22,898 nucleotides of DNA from CAYSLC01 sp964431545. GTDB lineage: Bacteria; Desulfobacterota; Desulfobacteria; Desulfobacterales; JAABSP01. The notes beneath the pieces were generated by a model. That model made no database searches. It was given only the letters and a program-made list of their open reading frames with translations, and was not told the DNA's origin. Within the stretch, counting starts at the first letter, position 1. The number at the start of each line of letters is the position of its first letter. The stretch spans positions 1 to 22,898 of the forward strand of contig CAYSLC010000072.1 in NCBI GenBank assembly GCA_964431545.1, in the 5' to 3' direction. Below, one piece after another: positions 13,573 to 20,574 of this stretch. The position numbers and the translations under genes are program-made.

Positions 13573-14724
13573 ATGATTCCCCGACCTGAATTTGCCGGAC
13601 AGATCGAACAGTCCTTTCGGGTTCATCCGGCAACAGCCTTGCTCGGCCCCCGGCAGTGCGGCAAGACGACCCTGGCCCGAATGATCGCCTCCCAGGAGTC
13701 TTCCGCTTTTTTCGACCTGGAAAATCCCGTGGACGTCCGCCGCCTTTCCGCGCCCATGCAGGCCCTGAAAGATCTGTCGGGACTCGTTGTGATTGATGAG
13801 GTTCAGAGAAAACCCGAACTTTTTGAACTGCTGAGGTTCCTCATCGACCGGCCCGAACGCGACGCCCGGTTTCTGCTGCTCGAATCGGCGTCGCCGCACC
13901 TGATGAAGGGCGTATCCGAATCCCTTGCCGGACGCATCGGATTTGTCGATCTCACGGGATTCCAGTTGCGGGAAATCGACGAAAATCAGAGAGACCGCCT
14001 GTGGGCAAGGGGCGGTTTTCCGAGGTCTTACCTGGCGGATACGGATGCGGACAGCGCGCAGTGGCGGGAGGATTTCATCCGCACGTTTCTTGAAAGAGAC
14101 ATTCCGCAACTGGGCATCAATATTGCGCCGGAAACCCTCCGGCGTTTCTGGACCATGACGGCCCATTTCCACGGCCAGGTGTGGAATGCGGCCGAATTCG
14201 CCCGATCCCTCGGTTCCGCCGAGAACACGGCGCGCCGTTATCTGGACATTCTTTCCGGCGCCTACATGGTCCGCGTGCTGCCGCCCTGGCATGAAAACCT
14301 GAAAAAGCGTCAGGTGAAGGCGCCCAAAATCTATATCCGGGACAGTGGGGTCTGCCACAGCCTGTTGCAACTCCCGTCCCTTGTGGATGTGCAAAGCCAC
14401 CCTAAGCTGGGGGCCTCTTGGGAGGGATTCGCCCTTGAGCATGTCATCCAGGTTTATAATACCAGGGACGCGTATTTCTGGGCGACCCATTCAGGGGCCG
14501 AACTGGACCTCGTGATCTTTGAACGGGGCAAACGTTACGGCTTTGAATTGAAATATGCGGACGCACCGGGCAAGACCCGTTCCATGAACATCGCCGTCCA
14601 GGATCTCGGCCTGGCCCATCTTTGGGTCGTTTACCCCGGACATGACGCCTATCCTCTGGACCAAAAAATATCCGTTCTGCCCATTGAAAGCGTTACGGCG
14701 TTGCCGGCCCAGGCGAACCCATGA
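13573..14724 (+). CDS. AAA-type ATPase with DUF4143 C-terminal domain
   Basis: The protein has 383 residues from ATG 13573 (MIPRPEFAGQ). A TTG at 13543 would add ten residues but lies inside the promoter and palindrome. The N-terminal AAA_14-type ATPase has Walker A LLGPRQCGKTT near 24-34 and Walker B LVVIDEVQ near 74-81. The C-terminal DUF4143 region contains KAPKIYIRDSG and WEGFALEHVI, then GAELDLVIF...GFELKY. The last part has the spacing of a PD-(D/E)xK nuclease-like fold, as usual in this family. Members are common, often laterally spread, and of unknown biological role. The gene is AT-richer than its neighbours and has its own palindromic promoter. It sits between two copies of the polyferredoxin tail, all consistent with a late arrival. 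Confidence 0.88.
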   Translation: MIPRPEFAGQIEQSFRVHPATALLGPRQCGKTTLARMIASQESSAFFDLENPVDVRRLSAPMQALKDLSGLVVIDEVQRKPELFELLRFLIDRPERDARFLLLESASPHLMKGVSESLAGRIGFVDLTGFQLREIDENQRDRLWARGGFPRSYLADTDADSAQWREDFIRTFLERDIPQLGINIAPETLRRFWTMTAHFHGQVWNAAEFARSLGSAENTARRYLDILSGAYMVRVLPPWHENLKKRQVKAPKIYIRDSGVCHSLLQLPSLVDVQSHPKLGASWEGFALEHVIQVYNTRDAYFWATHSGAELDLVIFERGKRYGFELKYADAPGKTRSMNIAVQDLGLAHLWVVYPGHDAYPLDQKISVLPIESVTALPAQANP

Positions 14725-14789
14725 CACAGTCCCGCTGGTTTTTCACCCCAAATGTATTTTGGTGGTATCCATCCTTGCCCTGGCCACGT

Positions 14790-14942
14790 CCCCGGGGTTC
14801 GGTGCCGGGCTTTCCGTGGAAACGGCGCCCGGGTTCGATGCCGGCGGGGGACGAATCTCCGGTGTATCCGGGCGACGGTGCCGGGCGATCCGATCTTGCG
14901 CCCGGATTCGACGCCGGCGGCGGTGGTTCATCAAAGGAGTGA
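14790..14942 (+). pseudogene. Frame-shifted remnant of the polyferredoxin C-terminal tail
   Basis: The sequence reads TSPGFGAGLSVETAPGFDAGGG in one frame, then continues in another frame as GDGAGRSDLAPGFDAGGGG and SSKE to a TGA at 14940-14942. The frame change coincides with the extra base near 14851 relative to copy A. No start codon with a ribosome-binding site or upstream ferredoxin coding sequence is present, so it is a fragment, not a gene. Confidence 0.7.
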
Positions 14943-14959
14943 CCCGGTTTGGAAGGCAT
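14790..14959 (+). repeat. Direct repeat, copy B
   Basis: Second copy of the segment at 13261-13429. Similarity ends shortly after GGTTTGGAAGGCA in both copies. Several differences fall at third codon positions of the tail frame, which suggests the copies diverged partly while coding. Confidence 0.85.
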
Positions 14960-14988
14960 GGTCGGCGGAACGGCGATCCCTCTCCCGA

Positions 14989-15858
14989 TCAGCCGGCTCC
15001 CTCGATGAAGTCGAGGATGATCCCCGCGCAGCGCCGGGGCGCCTCCATGGGGATGAAGTGGCTCGTCTCCGGTACGGTGACCACCTCGCATCCGGGGACG
15101 GCCCGCCGGACCCGCTCCGCCGCCTCGGGGGTGAATACATCCGATCGGGCGCCCCGGAGCACCAGGGTCGGGGTCCGGATCTTCCCCACGAACCGCCAGG
15201 TGTCCAGGGGCACCGACTCGAAGAACCGGGCTTCGGTCTCGGGCTCGCATTTCAGGGCGGCCCCCTCCGGTCTCTCGTCGGTCAGGGCGCATGCCAGGTA
15301 TGCTTCGATGAAGGGCGGGGACCAGGTTCGGAAGATCCCCCTGCCGGATCGGAACCGCTCCAGGGCCTCGGCTCTGCTTGAAAACCGGCGCCTGCGGCGC
15401 CGGGCCCCCCGGGCCAGGGGGTGGAACCGGGAGAGGCCCAGGAGCCTGGCCATGCCGGAGAGCCAGAGCACGGGGGCCGGCGGAAAGACGGGGTCGACAA
15501 GAACGAGTTTCGAAAAGAGTCCAGGATGGGAGGCCGCCGCCATGGCGGTGAGCACCGCCCCCAAGGAGTGGCCGATGCCGATCACCGGCGGGGCCATCCG
15601 ATCCCGGACGACCCGCCGAAGGTCCTCGGCAAAGGGGCGCCAGGAAAAAACGTGTTGGGCCGGGACCGGGGCCGAGTCGCCGTGTCCCCGGACATCCCCG
15701 GCAAAGAGGTGGAGGCGGTCGGCAAGGATCGACAGGAACGGCCGGTAGGTTCCGGCGCACAGGCCGTTGCCGTGGAGAAAGTGGGCCTGGGGACCGGCCG
15801 CGGGCCACTCCAGATAATGGAGATCACCCCCGGGCGTTGGGAAGTACCGATCCCTCAC
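14989..15858 (-). CDS. Alpha/beta hydrolase fold protein
   Basis: The protein has 289 residues and starts with GTG at 15858, overlapping the TGA of mpl by four bases (GTGA). The fold is shown by the oxyanion-hole motif HGNG (29-32), GDVRGHGDS (54-62), the nucleophile elbow GHSLG with Ser98, and the late Asp240 (GARSDVF) and His267 (TSHF). The full catalytic triad is therefore present, and esterase or hydrolase activity is likely on an unknown substrate. A run of six Arg (153-158) in the cap region is unusual. There is no signal peptide. It is the last gene of the hemL-mpl-hydrolase operon, and its tight overlap suggests co-translation with mpl, although a role in murein recycling is only a guess. 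Confidence 0.88.
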   Translation of the reverse strand: MRDRYFPTPGGDLHYLEWPAAGPQAHFLHGNGLCAGTYRPFLSILADRLHLFAGDVRGHGDSAPVPAQHVFSWRPFAEDLRRVVRDRMAPPVIGIGHSLGAVLTAMAAASHPGLFSKLVLVDPVFPPAPVLWLSGMARLLGLSRFHPLARGARRRRRRFSSRAEALERFRSGRGIFRTWSPPFIEAYLACALTDERPEGAALKCEPETEARFFESVPLDTWRFVGKIRTPTLVLRGARSDVFTPEAAERVRRAVPGCEVVTVPETSHFIPMEAPRRCAGIILDFIEGAG

Positions 15859-17318
15859 GTCCGTCCGGCCGGGTGACCGGCGTTCGTCTCCCGTTCCTCC
15901 AAGGCCAGGAGCAGCCGCTCGTGGATGTTGTCGAACCCGCCGTTGGACATGATCAAAATCCAGTCTCCGGACCGGGCATCGCCGACGAGGTGGTCGATGA
16001 TCCCGCCGGCCTCGGGGAAGCAGTGGGCCTCCTTTCCCCTGGCGCGCAGGTCCGCCACCAGTTTCTCCGTGGAGAACCGCTCCCCCTCGGGGATCTTGTG
16101 GAGCAGCGAGGGGATCCGGACGCAGATCCGGTCGGCGCCCTCCAAAGCCTCGGGATAGGCCGCCTGGAAGACGCCGCGCATGCTGGAGTTGGTCCGGGGC
16201 TCGAAGACCGCGATGAGACGGCCGTCCCCGCAGTGGGGCCGCACCGCCCTGAGGGTTTCCCGGACCGCCGTGGGGTGGTGGGCGAAGTCGTCCACCACCG
16301 TGATCCCCCTGACCGTGCCCCGGATCTCCTGGCGCCGGCGGACCCCCTCGAAGGTCTCCAGGGCCTCGGCCGCGGCCGTCATGGGGACCCCCAGCGCCGC
16401 GGCCATGCCGATGGCCGAAAGGGCGTTGATCCGGTTGTGCTCCCCCATGAGGCGGGTCCGGAGCCGGACCGGCGCCTCCCCCCGCCGCCGGACCGTGAAC
16501 CGGGTCCAGGGCGGCGCCACGACCGTCTTATCCAGGGTCCAGTCCGATGCCGGGGAGGTTCCGTAGGTCAGCACCCGGCAGGCGGCGTTCCGGACCAGTT
16601 CCGCCACGGTCGGGCTCCCGTCCCAGGTGAAGAGGAGGTCCTCCGGGCCCATGGCCGAGATAAATCTTCCGAACTCGGTCTTGAGATGGTCCAGGTCCCG
16701 GAAGATGTCCGCGTGGTCGAACTCCACGCCGGTCAGGACCGCCATGTGGGGCCGGTAATGGTGGAGCTTGGGCTGTTTGTCGAAAAAGGCGGTGTCGTAC
16801 TCGTCCCCTTCCAGGACCAGGTGGGGGCCCGAGCCGTTCCGGTAGTTGCTCTTGAAGTTGTTGAGGATCCCGCCGATGAGAAAGGAGGGGTCGAGGCCGG
16901 CGCAATGGAGGATCCACGCCAGAAGGGAGGCGGTGGTGGTCTTGCCGTGGGTCCCGGTCACCACCAGGCTCTTCTTCCCCTCCCCCATGAAATGGTTGAC
17001 GGCCTGGGGCATCGAACAGAACGGTTTTTTCATCTCGGCCATCCGTTTGACCTCGGGGTTGTCCCGGGTGACGGCGTTTCCCACCACCACCAGATCCGCG
17101 TCCGCCGGGAGGTTCTCTTCCCGGAAGCCGTCCATGGGCCGGATCCCCCGGTCGGCCAGGAAGGTGCTCATGGGGGGGTAGATGTTCCGGTCGGAACCCG
17201 TCACCCGGATGCCCTTCTCCCGGAGCACGCAGGCCAGAGCCCCCATGCCCGTGCCGCAGACGGCGATGAGGTGGACCCGCCTCGCCCCCGGCGGAATCCG
17301 GTTACGATCCAAGTTCAT
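15855..17318 (-). CDS. mpl: UDP-N-acetylmuramate:L-alanyl-gamma-D-glutamyl-meso-diaminopimelate ligase
   Basis: The protein has 487 residues, slightly longer than the usual ~450-460. The Mpl enzyme rejoins recycled murein tripeptide to UDP-MurNAc in the cytoplasm using ATP. Visible features are an N-terminal Rossmann start (HLIAVCGTGMGALA), the ATP P-loop GTHGKTTT (122-129), EGDEYDTAFFDK, VEFDHADIF, the C-terminal DDFAHHPTAV segment, and the diagnostic SNGGFDNIH near the end, which separates Mpl from MurC. The ATG at 17318 lies 17 bases inside the end of hemL and has no good ribosome-binding site, so it is probably translated by coupling. Its presence implies meso-diaminopimelate peptidoglycan and a Gram-negative recycling pathway. 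Confidence 0.92.
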   Translation of the reverse strand: MNLDRNRIPPGARRVHLIAVCGTGMGALACVLREKGIRVTGSDRNIYPPMSTFLADRGIRPMDGFREENLPADADLVVVGNAVTRDNPEVKRMAEMKKPFCSMPQAVNHFMGEGKKSLVVTGTHGKTTTASLLAWILHCAGLDPSFLIGGILNNFKSNYRNGSGPHLVLEGDEYDTAFFDKQPKLHHYRPHMAVLTGVEFDHADIFRDLDHLKTEFGRFISAMGPEDLLFTWDGSPTVAELVRNAACRVLTYGTSPASDWTLDKTVVAPPWTRFTVRRRGEAPVRLRTRLMGEHNRINALSAIGMAAALGVPMTAAAEALETFEGVRRRQEIRGTVRGITVVDDFAHHPTAVRETLRAVRPHCGDGRLIAVFEPRTNSSMRGVFQAAYPEALEGADRICVRIPSLLHKIPEGERFSTEKLVADLRARGKEAHCFPEAGGIIDHLVGDARSGDWILIMSNGGFDNIHERLLLALEERETNAGHPAGRT

Positions 17319-18594
17319 TGGCGAAGACGTCCGCCGCCGCCGCCAGGGTCGCGTCGATCCCTTCCGTGGTGTGGGCCGTGGAGACGAACAGGGCCTCGAA
17401 CTGGGAGGGGGCGAGATAGATGCCCCGCCGGAGCATCCCCCGATAATATTTGGCGAACCGTTCGGTGTCGCTGGTTTTGGCGTCGGCGAAGTTCTTGACC
17501 GGCCGGTCTGTGAAAAAGAGGCCGAGCATCGACCCGACCCGGTTGGCGGTGACCTGGATCCCCGCCTTTTCCGCCTCGGCCGCAAGCCCGTCGCCGAGGC
17601 GGGCGGAGACCGTTTCCAGCTCCTCGTAGACCCCCGGCGCCTTGAGCTGCCCGAGGGTGGCGATCCCGGCGGCCATGGCCAGGGGGTTTCCGGACAGGGT
17701 GCCGGCCTGGTAGACGGGTCCCTCGGGGGCGATGTGGGCCATGATCTCCCGCCGGCCGCCGTAGGCTCCCACCGGCAGTCCGCCGCCGATGATCTTCCCC
17801 AGGCAGGTGAGATCCGGCAGGATCCCATATCGGGCCTGGGCTCCGCCGTAGGCGACCCGGAACCCGGTCATCACCTCGTCGAAGATCAGCAGGCTCCCAT
17901 GGGCCAGGGTCTCGTTGCGCAGGGTCTCCAGAAAGCTTTCCTCGGGGGGCACCAGCCCCATGTTGCCGGCCACCGGCTCCACGATGACGGCGGCGATCTC
18001 GTTGCCCCGGGAGGCCATCAGGCTCTTGAAGGTTTCGGCGTCGTTGTAGGGCAGGGAGACCGTCTGCTCCACGAAGGCCCGGGGCACGCCGGGACTGCCC
18101 GGGATCCCCAGAGTGGCCACTCCGGATCCGGCCTGGACCAGAAGGGTATCCGCGTGTCCGTGGTAGCACCCATCAAACTTGACCACGGCGTCCCGTCCGG
18201 TGAATCCCCGGGCCAGGCGGATGGCGCTCATGGTCGCCTCGGTGCCGGAATTGACCATCCGGACCATCTCCATGGAGGGGACCGCCTCGGTCACCAGCTC
18301 CGCCAGGCGGATCTCCAGGTCGGTGGGGGCGCCGAAGCTGGTCCCCATCTTTGAGACGGCCCACAGATTGTCGATGACCGAGGGGTGGGCGTGGCCCAGG
18401 ATCATCGGCCCCCAGGAGCCCACGTAGTCGATGAACCGGTTGCCGTCGGCGTCGAAGATGTGGGGGCCTTCGGCGTTTTCGATGAACAGCGGCTTTATCC
18501 CCACCGAGCCGCAGGCTCGCACGGGGCTGTTGACGCCGCCGGGAATCAGTTCGAGGGCGCGGGCGTAGAGGGCCTGGGATCTTTCCGTGTTCAT
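17302..18594 (-). CDS. hemL: Glutamate-1-semialdehyde 2,1-aminomutase
   Basis: The protein has 430 residues, the normal family length. This PLP enzyme converts glutamate-1-semialdehyde to 5-aminolevulinate in the C5 route to tetrapyrroles (haem, sirohaem, corrinoids). Family marks are SQALYARALELIPGGVNSPV at the N terminus, NSGTEATM (115-122), the DGCYHGH segment (141-147), LLIFDEVMTGFR with Asp239 contacting the PLP ring nitrogen, and Lys267 in CLGKIIGGGLPVGAYGG as the Schiff-base lysine. AAAGGA lies ten bases before the ATG. It is the first gene of an operon with mpl and a hydrolase; a candidate promoter lies at 18668-18696. The link to mpl is positional, with no shared pathway evident. Confidence 0.95.
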   Translation of the reverse strand: MNTERSQALYARALELIPGGVNSPVRACGSVGIKPLFIENAEGPHIFDADGNRFIDYVGSWGPMILGHAHPSVIDNLWAVSKMGTSFGAPTDLEIRLAELVTEAVPSMEMVRMVNSGTEATMSAIRLARGFTGRDAVVKFDGCYHGHADTLLVQAGSGVATLGIPGSPGVPRAFVEQTVSLPYNDAETFKSLMASRGNEIAAVIVEPVAGNMGLVPPEESFLETLRNETLAHGSLLIFDEVMTGFRVAYGGAQARYGILPDLTCLGKIIGGGLPVGAYGGRREIMAHIAPEGPVYQAGTLSGNPLAMAAGIATLGQLKAPGVYEELETVSARLGDGLAAEAEKAGIQVTANRVGSMLGLFFTDRPVKNFADAKTSDTERFAKYYRGMLRRGIYLAPSQFEALFVSTAHTTEGIDATLAAAADVFANELGS

Positions 18595-18667
18595 GGGGCG
18601 TTCGTCCTTTCGTTCGGATCATTCAGAAAACAGGTTGACATTTTTTGCCGTTTCGGTTGAAAGATAC

Positions 18668-18696
18668 CAGATACAATGGATTTTGCCGGATTTCAA
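18668..18696 (-). promoter_or_regulatory. Candidate promoter of the hemL operon
   Basis: On the minus strand TTGAAA (18696-18691) is followed after 17 bases by TATCTG (18673-18668). The -35 is good and the -10 only moderate. Transcription would begin about 67 bases before hemL. Confidence 0.45.
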
Positions 18697-18751
18697 CACC
18701 TGAATGGAGACCGGTCCACCGGTCGACACCGAGGAGGCAGAAGACGCCGTA

Positions 18752-19513
18752 ATGGGACAACAGAGAAGCCCCCAGCAGTTGGCCAAATTCATCGCATACA
18801 TCCTGGGACGCCGGCCCGACGAGTTCGGCCTGGTGCCGGACGAAGAAGGGTTCGTCAAGATCAAGGACCTGCTCAAGGCCGTTGTGGAGGAGGAGGGCTG
18901 GCGGCATGTCCGCCGGGCCAACCTCAACGAGATCCTGCTTACGGTGCCCGATCCGCCCATCGAGATCCAAGACACGCTGGTCCGGGCCGTGGACCGGGAG
19001 AACCTCCCCCGGCCGGCCCCGGTTCCGGATCCGCCCCCGCTGCTCTACACCTGCGTCCGGAAGAAGGCCCATCCCGTGGTGATGGAGAAGGGGATCTCCC
19101 CCGCCGGCACCCCCCGGGTGGTCCTCTCCTCCGATCCGGAGCTGGCCGAGCGCATGGGGCGGCGGTCCGATCCCGCGCCGGTGACGCTCACCGTTCAGAC
19201 CGCCCGATGTCTGGCCGGGGGGGTGGCGTTTGCGCGGGTGGGAGAGGCCTTGTACCTCGCCGAATCGGTGCCGGCGGGCTGTTTTACCGGACCCGCCCTG
19301 CCCAGGGCACGGGAGGAGAAGCGCAAACCCCAGGCCAAGGAGGTTCCGCCGGAGCGCAACCCTCTGCCGGGGAGCTACCTGGTCCACTTCCGGGAGCGGT
19401 CCGACAACCAGGAGAAGGTCTCCACCCGGGAGAAGAAGCGCCGGGATATCGTCCGGGACAAGGACAAACGCCGGGCCAGACGCCAGAAGCAGAAGGACCG
19501 GTCCGATTTTTGA
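18752..19513 (+). CDS. Divergent KptA/Tpt1-like RNA 2'-phosphotransferase family protein
   Basis: The protein has 253 residues from ATG 18752. An upstream in-frame ATG at 18704 lacks a ribosome-binding site, while GAGGAGG (18731-18737) lies 14 bases before 18752. The N-terminal LAKFIAYILGRRPDEFGLVP (10-29) and GFVKIKDLLKAV match the winged-helix half of KptA, as in LSKFLSYVLRH-x-PE-x-IGL. The segment VVLSSDPELAERMGRR (123-138) and the following strand pattern match the ADP-ribosyltransferase-like half. Canonical KptA removes a splice-junction 2'-phosphate using NAD. Here the conserved Arg-His of LRH is Gly19-Arg20, the YHGT motif reads YTCV (99-102), and the R-A-x-Q-G-H motif is not seen. Activity may therefore be lost or changed. 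A basic tail (225-250) could bind RNA. Confidence 0.7.
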   Translation: MGQQRSPQQLAKFIAYILGRRPDEFGLVPDEEGFVKIKDLLKAVVEEEGWRHVRRANLNEILLTVPDPPIEIQDTLVRAVDRENLPRPAPVPDPPPLLYTCVRKKAHPVVMEKGISPAGTPRVVLSSDPELAERMGRRSDPAPVTLTVQTARCLAGGVAFARVGEALYLAESVPAGCFTGPALPRAREEKRKPQAKEVPPERNPLPGSYLVHFRERSDNQEKVSTREKKRRDIVRDKDKRRARRQKQKDRSDF

Positions 19514-19533
19514 GCCTCCGGGTGATTTTTTGA

Positions 19534-19562
19534 TTGACAGCCCGTCGGCCGTTTGTTACAAG
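19534..19562 (+). promoter_or_regulatory. Promoter of tRNA-Lys
   Basis: A consensus TTGACA (19534-19539) is followed after exactly 17 bases by TACAAG (19557-19562). The predicted start is about 27 bases before the mature tRNA. Confidence 0.7.
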
Positions 19563-19595
19563 ACCATTTTGTTTGTCGGTCGGAAATACAACAGA

Positions 19596-19672
19596 GGGCC
19601 GTTAGCTCAACTAGGCAGAGCACCTGACTCTTAATCAGTAGGTTGAAGGTTCGATTCCTTCACGGCCCACCA
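19596..19672 (+). tRNA. tRNA-Lys (anticodon CUU)
   Basis: 77 bases with encoded CCA. The acceptor stem GGGCCGT (19596-19602) pairs with ACGGCCC (19662-19668). The D arm is GCTC...GAGC, and the anticodon loop CTCTTAA carries CTT. The T arm is GAAGG-TTCGATT-CCTTC. The outermost anticodon-stem pair looks like a C-U mismatch; otherwise the cloverleaf is regular. It has its own promoter and terminator. Confidence 0.95.
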
Positions 19673-19686
19673 CCATGTCGACCCCA

Positions 19687-19721
19687 GGGTTAGCTTTCCA
19701 AGCGAGGCTAGCCCTTTTTTT
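19687..19721 (+). terminator. Rho-independent terminator after tRNA-Lys
   Basis: GGGTTAGC (19687-19694) pairs with GCTAGCCC (19707-19714), with one G-U pair, and is followed by seven T (19715-19721). It separates the tRNA transcript from the ribosomal-protein operon. Confidence 0.88.
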
Positions 19722-19793
19722 AGCCTTTTGCAGGCCATTCACGATCCTTGCTCCGGCCGGGGCGCCGGGGCTTTATATCCGTAAGGAGGTGTG

Positions 19794-20252
19794 ATGAGAC
19801 GGTACGAAACCATTTTTATCCTGGACCCCGATCTCCCCGAGGACGGGCGGGGCGCCGTGATCGACCGCATCCGGGAGATCGTCTCCCAGGAGGGGGGCTT
19901 TCCGGTGGCGGTGGAGGAGTGGGGCGCCCAGAAGCTCGCCTATGAGATCAAGCGCAAGCCCAGGGGGTTCTACCTCCGGCTCGATTACTGCGGCGGCGGC
20001 GCCGTGGTCTCCGAGTTGGAGCGGGCGAGCCGCATCGACGACCGCGTGATGAAGTTCATGACCGTTCTTCTGGAAGAGGACGTGGATGAGGCGGCCATCA
20101 AGGCGGAAATGGCCCGTGTGGAGGAGGAGAAGGCCGAGGCCGAAAAGGCCTCCGCCGAGACGGCCGAAGAATCGGCGACGCCGGCCGGGGACGCAACCCC
20201 GGAGGCCGGTTCCCAACCCGAGACCCAAAACACGGAAGCCAAGGAGGAGTAA
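19794..20252 (+). CDS. rpsF: Ribosomal protein bS6
   Basis: The protein has 152 residues. It begins MRRYETIFILDPDLPED, a standard bS6 start. It also has the conserved EEWGAQKLAYEIKRKPRGFYLRLDY stretch and ends its core with DRVMKFMTVLL. bS6 binds 16S rRNA as a heterodimer with bS18, encoded three bases downstream. The last ~45 residues form a long acidic Glu/Ala-rich tail, probably disordered. AAGGAGGT (19783-19790) precedes the start; ATG 19794 is preferred to GTG 19791 because of spacing and the family N terminus. It is the first gene of the rpsF-rpsR-DUF2232-rplI operon. A short GC hairpin lies in the leader (CCGGC at 19753-19757 with GCCGG at 19764-19768). Confidence 0.96.
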   Translation: MRRYETIFILDPDLPEDGRGAVIDRIREIVSQEGGFPVAVEEWGAQKLAYEIKRKPRGFYLRLDYCGGGAVVSELERASRIDDRVMKFMTVLLEEDVDEAAIKAEMARVEEEKAEAEKASAETAEESATPAGDATPEAGSQPETQNTEAKEE

Positions 20253-20255
20253 GCC

Positions 20256-20531
20256 ATGCCAGCACCCCGTTCCAGACGACGCAGAACCACCGGCCGGAAG
20301 AGAAGACGGGTATTCCATCGCCGGAAGGTCTGCCGGTTCTGCGCCGACAAGAACCTCGCCATCGATTATAAGGATGCCAAGGGACTCCGCTACTTCATCA
20401 CCGAGCGGGGAAAGATCATCCCGCGTCGGATCACCGGCACCTGCGCCCGGCATCAGCGGAGCCTGACCACGGCCATCAAGCGCGCCCGGACCATTGCGTT
20501 GCTGCCCTATGTGGGAACCGTGGAGGCCTGA
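20256..20531 (+). CDS. rpsR: Ribosomal protein bS18
   Basis: The protein has 91 residues with a very basic start (RSRRRRTTGRKRRR), then KVCRFCADKNLAIDYKDAK, IIPRRITGTCARHQRSLTTA and IKRARTIALLPYV, all standard for bS18. The cysteines in CRFC and the later C-x-x-H resemble the zinc-ribbon-type form of bS18. It partners bS6 on the 30S platform. It starts three bases after the rpsF stop, with AAGGAGGA at the end of rpsF as ribosome-binding site. Confidence 0.97.
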   Translation: MPAPRSRRRRTTGRKRRRVFHRRKVCRFCADKNLAIDYKDAKGLRYFITERGKIIPRRITGTCARHQRSLTTAIKRARTIALLPYVGTVEA

Positions 20532-20574
20532 CGCTCCCTGAAGGGGGCACCGGCCCTGAAAGGGGGAGCGGCAC

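Noticed and set aside
15837..17498. Long plus-strand open frame opposite mpl
   Set aside because: The minus strand is unmistakably Mpl with its P-loop and SNGGFDNIH motif; the plus frame is a shadow.
18635..18663. TTGACA on the plus strand as promoter of the KptA-like gene
   Set aside because: At the right spacing the -10 would be TGAAAG, a poor match; TACAAT at 18672 is too far away.
19596..19740. tRNA-Lys as an integration site of a mobile element
   Set aside because: No repeat of the tRNA 3' end was found elsewhere in the window, and conserved ribosomal genes follow directly after the terminator.
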